Below the pieces are notes generated by a model. That model searched no databases. It saw only the letters and a list, made by a program, of their open reading frames with translations, and was not told where the DNA came from. From Lethocerus indicus (taxonomy: Eukaryota > Arthropoda > Insecta > Hemiptera > Belostomatidae): a stretch of DNA of 64,000 nt. Below are positions 11,929 through 24,664 of this stretch, piece after piece; position 1 is the stretch's first letter, and each line of letters begins with the position of its first letter. The translations under genes were made by a program, and so were the position numbers. The DNA lies in the NCBI GenBank assembly GCA_019843655.1, contig JACDQD010000004.1, forward strand, positions 1,178,001 through 1,242,000, written 5' to 3'.

Positions 11929-12870
11929 GACACCTGCATTTTGGTCCCGAAGTACAACCAAAATGCGATTGAACCCAGTCGATCCAGAAAATATAGGTAT
12001 ACAAGTCCGAATGAGGCAGTTGTTGAGCGTATGTCGTGCGTAGGCGTATGAGCACCAACATACGTGGGACAGGGTTGGAGTGTTTGGGATCGGGGAAAAC
12101 AATCCCTAACTATAATTCGCCGGGGTATAATTGAGGAAATCAGTTATTTCAGACCGATTATTCACCGATGCCAACCAGACACTAGCACTAAAAAAAAGGA
12201 ATATAATCTATAAACGTTTTATTCTGAATCAAAGTGGAGTTTCATGTGGGCTTAAATAGCTCGTGTAAATTTTTAATACATTCAAAACAACAATTTTTTC
12301 ACAGACATAGTTAATATGTCCGAATTCAACCGACTGAAGTTATAGAGGGCAATGAAATTATTACGAGGGATATTAGATATATATATTTTTATCGAAGGCC
12401 ACCACATTTCATTTAGCGTTGAAAATGAATAGGGCATTATGTTGAGTTGTTGGCTCCTGAAATTGATTCCAACCCCCTTCCCCTCCCCACAGGGGGTGGT
12501 TGGGCGTGCAATAAAGAGGAGGCGGCCCCTCGCCTTCCGCCTCCATGAACTGGCTGCGGGAGAATCATCCCCAATCGATATTCAACAGCTATACGAAATA
12601 TATCCGGAATATGTTCCCTATCACGGCCGCCGCAACACGCCTTTTTCAGAACCTTCCGCCGTGAAATTTCCACCCCCCCCCCGCTAAACCCGCTATTCAA
12701 CATTAAATATTCATCTTCGCTCGATTAGTTACATTGCACTTAAGCCTGTCTGCTTTAACGGGCAGTGTTTGCATTGAAAACACACACTATCTCCACTCCA
12801 CAGAATAAAAGCAACAACACTGGGGCACTAGACCTGCGGCACAACAAGATACCGTACCTGTGTTATATGT

Positions 12871-12872
<2 letters not shown>

Positions 12873-12913
<41 letters not shown>
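12873..12913. repeat. (TA)n microsatellite
   Basis: About 20 uninterrupted AT dinucleotides. The alternating Tyr-Ile frame across it is an artefact. Confidence 0.95.
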
Positions 12914-12915
<2 letters not shown>

Positions 12916-14125
12916 ACATCAATATGTTAATATCGGTTGTATGGGGACAGGAATTCAATAGGGGTCCGAAACTCAGTTTCCTGCAAGCGATGCTACACAC
13001 AAAATACTTTCCTACTTTACTCTACAAAGTACTGAAGAGGATATTGAAAAAAATATTGAAAGGGTTTGAGGTTGCACCAATTGTCGACACACTTTACATG
13101 CGTGTTTATCTTGAAATTTTCAATTGAACGGAAATTCGGTCCACACGAATAAAATTATTCTCTTATTGTGGTCAGTACATAGATAGTAACAGTTATTGAT
13201 CGTTTGGCCTTCGTAAATATCAGTATTACGGTCGGTGCATTACTATCGCAATGCTGGTTACAAATTTAATTGTAAATAATTGTAGAGATGAGCGCTTTAA
13301 CGATTATATTTATTCTTGTTGACATTTCGCCGCATAGCTATTCAGTCAATGCGACGACCGGCCATTTGTTGGCCGCGGGGGGGGCGGGGGTGGGGGCCAT
13401 TGTGTGTTGTGCCGAAGAATGATTATTTTTCATTTTCTCAAACAACAGTAGTAGGAAATATGGAATTTCCTGTTAATCCAATTTGAGCTCGGGACGCGGA
13501 CTAATGGCTGGACCGGCCGGGGGTTGGCTCTGGTAAATGGGCGAAACGTGTCCCAGGAAGCCGGCCACAGCCTCCAAGATCGTACCTTCGGAGATTGGCT
13601 TCTATTTAATCCCCCTCCCTCCCCCGGCCTCCCAACGTCCCACTTTATCCCGTCCTCCTTCTCCTTTCTACTTTATCTTATATTCAATTGCTGCCGGCAA
13701 CCTTAGTCAACTTGATTTACCGGCTTACTGGAGGAGAGATGAACCACCCCCCACCACCACCGCCAATCCATAAAAACAGGATGTAAGTATTTTTATACCG
13801 ATTCCATCCACGACCGTGTTGTCCGACCGAGTTCGGATCATGAGGGAGACTAAGACTGAAAAGATTTCAATCGTTTTCTAAATTTTAGTCTTTAAGGCCC
13901 AACACCAATTGAGGCTCTGAACAATATAAAAAGTATTGATTTAAAATATTCTACGTAGGACGATGGTTTAGAATATCATCATTCGTGGCTACTTGCTACT
14001 TGCTTATATAGCTGTGACTATGGCGGAAAAAAGTGAGAGTGAAGACGAAAATTCGCAAGAGAGAGGTGAGGAATATTTTATAGATCATAAAAATGTAAAA
14101 TTATATCGTAGATTTTTTGTGGACC

Positions 14126-14195
14126 CCCTGAGGGTGGCGCGGGGATGCACTGAACTAAAGTTCGTTTAGCGTTCGGCAGTTGACATATTCTGCAT
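14126..14195. repeat. foldback family inner block, fragment F3
   Basis: CCTGAGGGTGGCGCGG, then GCACTGAACTAAAGTTCG and TTAG. This matches the block CTGAGGGTGGTGCGG...AACTAAAGTCCG at 28215 and its inverse at 45570 and 61020. Confidence 0.7.
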
Positions 14196-14611
14196 CTATT
14201 TTAATTCTGTGCCCATAAATGGTGGAAAAACTATTTTACGGGAAACCTCTAATACAAACGTTTACAGATATACCGTAAATAAATGTATGCTAACGGTCTA
14301 TTTGTAATGATTGGCGATAGATAATTCTAGTAAATTAGATCGGTTTCCATCGCTGCTGCTGTGCGGACAGGAAGCTTTATCGGCGGCCATTTTACAAAAC
14401 CCAGGTATAGTTTTTTGTCGTAATTATAAAACACAGGGGTGTATAAATTGTGTACTGTGAGCGCGTCGTGCGGATAATGGCCGAGCGGTCTAACAAATGT
14501 CTCGTCCCCTTTCTCTGGGATTTAACGATCCTCCCCCAACGGCGGCCTAATTGCCGGTCTCAGAACTACCGGTTGTATTATTTCTCATTTATTTCTGTTT
14601 TCTGTCGACAG

Positions 14612-17445
14612 GGTTCACAGAAGTTCAGACAGTCGTTTTGGCCAGCATACTCACCCTGGTGCCGCTAGTATTGGTGCTCGTCTCTTACTTAGGAATAAGG
14701 TAAGTGCCAAGATTATTTCTTTCTAGACGACATTTCCAATAAGGATTCATTTTAAAATCGGCGCCCTATTAAATATTATCTGCTACTTTCGTCCATTGCA
14801 GCTGAATCAGATTTTCGGGGATGAATTTGAAACACAATAAAAATGTCAGAACAGAAATCACAAGTGATAAAACGTAACGGCCATAATGAACATAAGTTTC
14901 AACAACTTATTATATGAATCGGGATTTACAAATAGGCCTTGAATTAATATCAGAACTTGCTTTGCATTTAATTTACACCAATTTATACTATTTAAATATA
15001 ATATTTCATGAAATTCGCGGATCCTTATCAAATACCTTAAATAGAGCCATTTTTCATTTTTCTCCAATAAAGTATCATATAATCATACCATTGTCATAAC
15101 GGTCTTAATTGGAATTGACGAAATATTCCTCGATTATAATTCTTCTTATCTTATAAATAAATTAATTATTGTGGGGGGGGGGACGGCGGCTCGAAACTTA
15201 TAACCGGATTTTATAATACCTTTTCGTCCCCATCGCGGGGCCTTCTAACGAAGTTCCAATTGTGGAGCTTAATGAAATTTGGGAGAATTGCCGGCGTAAA
15301 ACTTGATTGGTCCGAGGGCGGGCCTAGCGGCCTGCTTAATAAATGAAAACCGTTCAACTCTTTGGAAATTTCATCCCTCCCAATTTAGTACCAGCCATAC
15401 CCTGGACGGACCTCTCAAATCCTCTCATTATTTACTGTTTAAAAATCGGTCCCCAACTGCCATTCAGACGTTCATCCTTCAACGCTGTCGTTCAATTCGT
15501 CCTCCAAGCCAGACACCTCACTTATTCGATAGTAATTCAATTATTATTTTGATTCATCTATCCGTACGAATCGATCATAATTCTTATTTATTTGTTGACT
15601 ATTTATTGGCTATTGAACTGAGAAACTCTCAGATTGTGCCATTCAATGACGCTCGTGTAATTTTTTAAACCGTTGGCCGTCAGGATAAATGGCCACGGTA
15701 ACTAAGTCATTTTATGCCGTCAGTCCTTTCCTGGATAAAGTACAGTTTCTTCACGCTTATTGGCCGATGGATCGCCTCAGTCTGAGGGGCTTCACTTCTC
15801 AGACAACAGAAGCCAGAATATACTACCTGCAGGATTTGATTTAGTATCTACACTCGCATTATATGGTCTATATACTATAGTGACATTTTTGGAATTCAAT
15901 TTACATACCAATATCATAGTTGCAGAGGTACTGGACGATTAATGTAAAACTAATTCCTTCAGCAACTAGTGAGGTTACTGTTAGTTAAGTTCGAAACGGA
16001 TAATCTTAGTATATTATCCTGTAAACATCAATATTTACGACTGTCCAAATTTCTAGTAGGCGTTGATCTCTCTCGGACAGAACATTTGGTAGATTCGGGT
16101 ACGAAGTGCCGAGTTTTGGTGTTTTTGGAAAGGACCCAATACAAACAGTATCCAAGATGGGAAAACGATAATTCATAAAATTGATACCGCTGAGGCGACG
16201 GGGACTCGGGCTAAGCTGGCCGCTTGGGGACGCGGCTTAATCCCGGTTTAATTAAAGTTCACCAAAGCCGCCATACATTTTGAATTGTACACTCAACGTT
16301 TACTTAAACCGAATTCAATTCCGGGGCCGGGCGGTTACACGCACCCATAAACCCCCCCCCCTCCGCCCCACCGCAGGGCTCAATCGATTATTGTTCCCCC
16401 GTTCCCGGTTTTAGTTACTTAGCCGCCCCTGCCTGCTAAATTTCGCCACCGGCGGGGGGTGGATAAGATAAATATTGAATTTTAATACGGACACAGTGTC
16501 GTTTGGGGGTCTGTGGAACCCGCCGGCCACCGTGTATTACCGTCCAAATTGTTGATCCAACCACCCGACTAGTATTATTATTATTATTTCGTGTATCATA
16601 CTTATAAAGTACCGCACCGGAGGATGTTTGCCCGAATAGTTTACAGGGAATACAATTTGGATATACAAAGTATGGGGTGTCCCAAAATTAACGCAAGATT
16701 TGAATTTACCACCGCATTCTTGCAGTAAAGTTGGCGACCCTATTAAAAAAAAAATCATCTGGCAGTCGATAGTTTAGGGTCAGTACAAATGGTAGAACAA
16801 AGTGTTTTCATTGTTGAACAATATTTCAAAAATAATGAAAGTTTGGCAGCCACAGTTCGATTCAAATCTTGCGTTAATTTTGGGACACCCTATATTAGTG
16901 CATATATACATTTGCTGACTGTATATAACTATATTGCTGTCTAATAGCACGTGTGATATTCGGCGTTGATAGTGTCTACGTGAAAGAGCACGTCCACTCA
17001 AACTAGCTGGTGGAACGTGCACAACTCGTTCTTTACGCTACGTCACATTCTAGTAGAGAAATATGAACTATAACCGTAAATCGAGTGCATATTTTCGGCT
17101 GTAATAAACTACTCTTTATTGCCGAATTATTCCACTAATCTATCAATGTGTCAATCTAGCGGAAGTAAGATAATATTAAATATTATTAGTATTTCTATCG
17201 CAGAAAGGTCTCGAAACGAATTTTGCCTAAATGCCCGTATATCTTCTAATAGTATTCAGACACGAATGGACGACTCCTTTCCTAAAATATCAGCGGGGCA
17301 AGCAATTTTCCGAATTTTTCCTCTTTCCTATCGTAAAAAATGTCGAATAAGGGAATGCAGTAACATTGAAACCATCCTAATGTTGAACGCTAAAGTCGTA
17401 TATGTATTTTAACATTTTATCATTGCAAGATAAGCAGGAATACGC

Positions 17446-17524
<79 letters not shown>

Positions 17525-20500
17525 GTATCAAGATGGAAAGCCTTTTATGTAGGATCCTTTCTGTGAGATGTTTGAATTTATTATTTAGATGCAATATCCT
17601 TGCGGATATAAAAGGCGCAAAAACCTGAGCTAATACACAAGGAGGGATGTTCTGCGTCAAAGGGGTCGGCCTAGAATAAGGGAGTGGAGAAAGGAGCATT
17701 TTGATGAAGCGGGTTTTATATATATAAGGGGGATACATATAAATTTATCACGTGTAATAAATTTTCATCCCATAAAATTTCTTTAATGCAGAATCATGTT
17801 TGACATTTATAAGAACGGACGGAATCATAATGATTCCTCGTGACGACTTGATACTTGAGGCTTTGCCGGATGGGAATTCTGTTCTGAATTAAATATAACT
17901 AGTGGAAGGAAACGGATAGAGGGATACAAAACATTGCACATGCAGGCATCATGATAAGAAACACTCATATCAGACGATAGGACCAATAAATATGTAGGCA
18001 AATTGAATAACCAACATTTGCAAAGATTCTTTTACGTACAATCGCTAGAATGTTATGGTTCATATCCATTTATCTATATATCAGTCGTTAGAATATTAAG
18101 CGCGAATTTTTTCAACAATTCAGAGGATTTTCCGTGATGGTCATAAATAAAAATTATTTTTTCATGTTACAAATATAAAATGTATTAATCTCAGGTTGTG
18201 TTTGTGCGTTTATTTCTGTTTGTATCGTACATTTTCCGTCGCGTACTCACGCATCTCGGCGCTACCGATGTAGCGCCCGTTGTCATCCCCTGTACAGTCA
18301 CTATTAAAATATATCATAGTTGCATGCGAGTTGAGTACGTGCTTGAAAAATAAGAAACGGTAAGATTTTATATATCACAATTTATTTCACTACATAAGGC
18401 CGGCTAGAAACGAGGGGTGGGAGTCACAGGGCTCGCACCCCCTTATATGTAGTTTCTCTGCCCTGAGAACCCACTAACTGTATTATTTCGCACTAAGAAA
18501 ATTATTTCCTTTTCTTAAAATTCTAATATACATATATACTCTCTCTCTCTCGAGTGTAGTAATTTACTCTCGAATTGTAACAAAATGAACAGACCGCTAT
18601 TATTTTGGCATTGTAAGAAGGCAATTTCGGTTGGTAAGGTTTGGACGGGACTCCGGATAGGGGTGGTTCCGGAAGAGTCACACTTTTTAATTGGCCGAAT
18701 ATTCATAAATGTAAATGCCGAGAGGCGGGGCGGTAGGAGGGAGGGGTTTATGCCCGGGCCCGAAATTTGTGAAACAATGCGCGCAAAAGTTTCATTTACA
18801 TGAAGCGGCCGGGCGTTTGACACTCCTTGCCCCCCTCCCACCCCCCCCCCCACAGACCGACCGTCCCCGCACAGCCCTAGCCGTTCTTTTTTTTCCTGAA
18901 GCGTTATTTTTTCTCTGTTTTCATTTAAAGCCGTCGGAGTCAGAACGCCCGCCCCGCCCCTCTGAACTTTACATTTCAGTAATGCGAAACCGGGCAGAAG
19001 GGGGCCCGCCGAGAACGGTGGCAAGGAGGGATGGAGGGAGGGATGGAGGGATGGAGGGAGGGAGGGATGGAGGGATGGAGGGAGATGAACCTCGTTGTGA
19101 AACGTCAGCCAACAGCCGGGACGGTATATCACCGCTGACGGAGTTAACCGATCTTCCACAATTGCGAGCGCACAAACCGGTTTTTTCATTTCTCCAATCC
19201 CGCCGGCGTTCGGACAGTCCGGCTCCTATAAATTCGTACAAATAATCCGTACAATCGTATAAAAAATGTTGTACAAAGATCAACCTTCTTGAGAGTAATA
19301 AACCGATAATGGTGGAGCAGTAGCAAGTGTTACCATATCGGGCTCAGTACGGGAAATAGGTGATAGTATTAGGGGTACCCAAAAGTAATCGACATTTTGA
19401 CTTTGGAATTCATTTTATTTTGCTAAAATTTTAATTATTAATCTACTATATATTTACCGATATTATCGACAACTCTCTGCCACTTTTCCGGCAAATTTTC
19501 GATTCCCCTCTTGAAGAACTCCTCAAGACCGAAATACATCTAGTTTGTGCTTGTATCAATGTTGCTTATTGTATTTTTACAGTCGCAACAATAAAAGAGA
19601 GAGAAAAAAAATATTATGTAAAAACTAGTTGGTATAACTTACCATTAATGATGATTAAGTTATTTGAGCAAGCGAGAAGCTATTAAAATTTGATTGTAAA
19701 ATTATATTTTAATTAAACTATTTTCTTTTTACTTATTTTAAAGAGCAAATTTGTCAACAATAATCGTTTTACTTAAAAAAAAATCTTGCAATTATGATAC
19801 TCAGCTATCATTATGGAATTCAGGACAACTGCGAAAAAATTTGATTAATTTATTATTCCGCAGCGATCCGAGAAATAGTAATTGTAGAGTTTATTGGAAC
19901 CCATTCATTAACTTTTAGCGCTGTCCCAATCGGGATGAAATTCAATATGAAGGTATTTCACCCGTCGCCCCGGGCTTTATTAATAAATTCCCGTCTCAAT
20001 TTCGCCGGAGAAATACTCCACGAAATCTCATTTACAGAGAGGGTAAATTACAAAAGGCGATTACGGCCCGATGAAAATTTATCCGAAGAGAAGTTCATTA
20101 TAAAAATCTTCTATCCTGAAATACAAATCATTGTTTTCATCTTGTTTTTGCTTTTAATAAGATTTATTGTCTTCTGTGCCTTCAAAACTTTATGTTAAAA
20201 TATTCGCATACAATATCTGCAGTAAGGTGTAACTTTTCTGCTTGTTGTTTACCCAGATCAGATTTTGTGAATGAATGAGATGATTCTCCGACAGCTAGAA
20301 TCGGGAAAAACGTAATTGTACGGCATAAATCATAGACCAAACAGGTCCCGACCCGTACACAGCACGCACTCCTACGCATTCCATTATCCTTCCCTGGTAA
20401 AAGGACACCAGTGTGTGCGCGTGTGTGGGTCTTAACCGCAGATAGGGGCCGAAGCGCCCATATTCTAAACTTGCAAACTTCATTACTTCGGGCTGTGGGG

Positions 20501-23500
20501 ATGGGTTCGGGCGGTCTCGGTTCCTCTCCCCTTCAAAGGGCGCACCGCCCCCCCCCACCCACACTCGGGCCCTAACTACATCCTCCATCCACAGTAAGGT
20601 ATCGACTTCGATTACCGCCGCCCCCCCCACCCGGGTCCCGTTCTATCGTGAAACCCGTCCTCTCCATTGTCTTTGAGTACCTATCTCGTGCTCGCTGGTA
20701 CCGGATCGAAATTCGAAGTGAAAAATGAAAACGGATGAAGTCGCTGCGATAATTACTGTCGGTGGAATTTAAATATGTACAATTTTTTATGATGCTTTGA
20801 GAATGCAAATTTCCTGCACATTCTGAACATTTCGGTATAGTCGGCAGAAATAAATGTCTTCCCCGATTCGCAAAATGCGATTCCTGCGCCCTGCATTTGG
20901 GTAGGGGGTGGGGGTGGGGTTGGGGCGAGATTAGGGTTGTAGTCGGTTAGTGATTGTGCCGAATTGATAAGGGGATGGTCCCATTTAGCGGGGGCTGTGG
21001 CTGTGTGGCTGTGGCTGTGGCTGTGCGGCTGCGGCTGCGGCTGGATCGGTCCATATCTCCGCCGGCTAAACTGCCTCCGCCCGCCCGCTAATCTATTTTA
21101 AATTGCCGCCCCCTTCTCGGCCCGCACACAAACACACAACCAGCCTACCATCATCCGGTCCCTCCAGACGCCTAAGGACACACCCGCTTTTGAATGAACT
21201 CCGACACGTTAGGCCTCACCCAACAGCGGATTCGCTATCTTGGGCTCCACCCCGACAAACGACTCACCTGGAATCCTCCCCATACACGACTCGAAAGAAT
21301 CGACTTAAGCAGAAAATTTGGGCTCTTAGGGCCATTACTAAAACGGACATCAAAATTGACCTTAAGTAACAAACTGACAATTTACAAATCGATACTTAAA
21401 CGGACACGGACACACGGTATAGAGCTATGGGGTTCCACCGACAGTCGATGAAGTAACAAAATCCCGGTTCCTGAAGTTCCACTCCCGCCTTTCTCCTCAT
21501 CCTAATCCACTCTTTCAGTCCCTTTCCTCTCTTATCCATCCATTATCCCCCGCGTCCGCTTAAACCACGCTGACCTAGAGATCTTCTTAGCCCTTAGACT
21601 ACAACTGTTATTGTGTCATCACTTGTACTTATAACATAAATTATATTTTGTTGATCTACTGTTTACCCCTTTCAACGATACGCTTGAGATCTCCACCCTT
21701 ATAACCACTATATTGCCCAACATGCAGGGTGAAACCGATTTCAGACAAGGAAATTTGTCTATAGAGCTTGAATAAAACCTAGTACTAGTTTGATTTAATC
21801 TACTTTGTTAATTACGTTGGACAGGATTGTTTTAACCACTTTTTCTCCTTTATTTATTATCACTAACTTCCTGCGGGATCGCTTAAAACTTTGGGAAGAA
21901 GCTCTGTCGTCAGGGGTATGTAGGATTCACACTGCTGATTTCTGTTCGAGACCCATCATATCCCTAATTAAAATTACGAAGATCGATTTATTGTAAATAT
22001 GAGATTGTTACATTTTCGTGTAAATTCATTTCAGTAATCGTAATTCAGTTTATTTCATATTTCATCAAACTGTGTTCTACATCTGCTCCTCTCGAAGATC
22101 AGGAGCTGGTTACGGCGTGTATTAAGCATTTCGTAATGTAACACGGGGCTTGATGCTGCAGGTTCTGTTGGGGCAGACTGAAGAGGAGCACGGAGACTTC
22201 GGACTTCAGCAAAGGGCTGGACCGGGAGCCGAGCACGGACAGGAACAAGAGCAGCCACGTACTACTCCCCGACCAGGTATACCAAATCTTGGTAACTCCC
22301 TCAGATAAGTTAAGGGGCGCTTAAAGAAAGATATTTTCCGGAATACTAAATTAAAGCAATTTTATTATATATTAATTTTCCAGTAAAATTATACCGGAAG
22401 AAATATTTAATGGAATGTCTTCTGAAAATTATACCAGAGCCTTTTCTGGTTGTAAATAAATTTTAAGTAAACAAAAATTATCGATCAATTAATAATGACT
22501 TTTATAAGAAAAATTAAATAATGTAATAACTGTATTTTGGCTGACTTTGGAGCGTCTTGTAGTTCAGTTTCGGCCAATATACAATATATAATACGTACAG
22601 ATGGTATTTGCGTTCTGTTCCGGAGTTAATTTGAATTTTCTAGATGGGCTGTGGTATTAATAAAAGAAAATAGGTCGTCGTGACTGCCATTCAAGCGGGG
22701 CCAGAAACCCGCCCCACAACCACTCAATTATACCTTCAAGCGCTTCCTCCCCATTCACAGAGAAGCGGACGAACGAAAATTAATTTCCCCCAATTATGGC
22801 CTCCGCCGAGTTTCACGGAAGCCCACTCGTGGTCGTCTTCAACCTTTTTTTACCCGTTGTGAAATTCTTTCTTTTATGATTATTTCTCCCGACTTAACGC
22901 CCCCCCACCCTGCTCCTCCCCCCTTCCTCCCCATCATTACTTTTCGTGCCGAAATTTCAGTAAATAAATAACGACCGTTCCGCAGCGAGGAGGAAATTGA
23001 TTAATGTCCCTGTTCAAACTTTCCCACCCAAAAGCAGATGCGCTATCTTGGCCTCCACCCGGAAAAACGACTCGCGTGGAATCCTCCCCATACCCGACTC
23101 GAAAGAATCGACTTAAACAGAAAATTTGGACTCTTAACGCCATTACTAAAACGGACATCAAAATTGATCTCAAATAACAAACTGACAATATACAGAGCGA
23201 TACTTAAACCGACACGGACATACGGTACGGAGCATGGGGTTCCACCGAGACATCCGACATCAGAAATTTCAGTCGAAAGTCCTTCGTACCATCCTTAATG
23301 CTCCGCGGTATGTTTCTAACCGCACAATCCACCATGACCTCAACATACCAACGAAGTCACAAAATCCCGGTTCCCGAAGTTCCACTCCCGCCTTTCTCCT
23401 CATCCTAATCCAATCTTTCAGTCCCTCTCCTCCCTTACCCATCCATTAACCCCCCGCGTCGGCTTAAACGCCGCTGGCCTAGAGATCTTCTTAGCCCTTA

Positions 23501-24629
23501 GACTACAATTGTCCTTCTGTGAAATGTGCCATCTTTGGGTGGTTCCTTTTATCACGAAATACACGAGAATAAATCAGTACTTGTACTTATAAACGTTCAT
23601 GTCGATTGTACAAAATAAAAAAGGTTAAAAAAACTGTTTAAACTTATTGAAGATGCTAAAAATAAATTAAAATTGGCTATTGATTAAAGCTCAATAGATT
23701 CCGCTTATTATTTTTGTACCGCTTTTTTGATATTGTTATAAAGGGCGATCTTCCGAGAATGTATCCTCTCTGAGTAGGGTTCGTTTTCGCTCGTATGGGT
23801 CAATCGGTAATAGAGGAAACATAATTTTCCTTGTATTTCATCTTGAGCAGCATCTGAAATTGGAAGGGGCCTGGAGGTTGGTGGTTGGATGTTGGAGGTT
23901 TGAGGGGGGGGCGGCCGCAGAATTAAGCGCAAGGCAAACTGCTCAGTTTGTTGAGCTCCAAGTTTGTTGAGCGAAAATTTCGGCGGGGCCTCCGGACCGG
24001 GGCCAAATATTTTGTTCCATAATTTATAAGTTTAATCCCACTTAGCGATGGGGGGGGGGGTGCCCCGTCCCGGTTGGCCTCGATCCCCGGGCCCGGGATA
24101 ATATCCCGTCCGATCCTGTCGGACGTCCGACGCCCCGAGTCGACATAGAATCTATCCCAATTATTTTTCAAATCATCGTATTGTGTCGAGTCCGATAAAT
24201 TGTTCTTGAAAAATAATTTCCAGGTATTTCCACTGCCATTTCCGAGTCTTTAGTAAAGACTGAATTATCCGAATGCTTTGAATTATTTCTTATTCACGCC
24301 AATTATAGCTAAACATTATTATTACAGTAGTCATTCGCCAGTGTGTGCCTCGACCACGCGAATTGGCAACATTAATGGAATTGAGTTTAACGACCGACCG
24401 GTTATGAATTTAGTAGAGAATTTAGGTTCAATCGGAAGTGGTTTAGAGGGATAACCGGTGGATCGGGGATGTTGTAGAGTGGACAGGGGCCGCTGTCCAA
24501 TCGGTTTGGGTCGACGAAGATCCAATTACCTGAAGGGCTCTCCCTCTCCCTCTCCCTCTCCCTCTCCCTCTCCCTCTCCCTCTCCCTCTCCCTCTCCCTC
24601 TCCCTCTCCCTCTCCCTCTCCCTCTCCCT

Positions 24630-24664
<35 letters not shown>

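Larger units (their letters stand above)
10260..12040 (+). repeat. tandem tRNA-Ala units 3, 4 and 5
   Basis: Three more repeats of the same unit, with tRNA genes spaced 725 and 661 bp. Each has the TACGGCGCTGATACTAAC block, the CTTGACTTTCACCGGCC block, the tRNA and the TTTTGGTCC 3' flank. Inter-unit sequence (GATATAAAATGGTGAAAGCG, CTAGTATACTAATTGTTGTA) is also shared. The group is separated from units 1-2 by about 3 kb of mostly transposon-derived and unrelated DNA. Confidence 0.85.
12041..14611. other. no gene assigned; intron or flank of the membrane-protein gene
   Basis: Contains an AT dinucleotide repeat, a GC-rich island at 12460-12680 with open frames on both strands, and another at 13370-13760. 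A short frame at 14020 (MAEKSESEDENSQERG) is followed in frame by GTGAGG, a possible donor, but it runs into a repeat fragment and I could not connect it to anything. Upstream exons of the gene that starts in the window at 14612 were not recognised here. Confidence 0.4.

Noticed and set aside
12439..12687. 82-codon plus-strand frame in a GC island
   Set aside because: The opposite strand is open over the same span, C-runs dominate, and no in-phase splice partner leads to the exon at 14612.
14473..14494. tRNA Leu/Ser-like start (ATGGCCGAGCGGTCTAA)
   Set aside because: It has a perfect A-box of a class II tRNA, but no anticodon stem, variable arm or B-box follows within 100 bp, so no tRNA gene can be supported.
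18515..19245. Long open frames on both strands (224 aa minus, 176 aa plus)
   Set aside because: They run through the GGAGGGAT minisatellite and G/C homopolymers, overlap each other and have repeat-driven composition.
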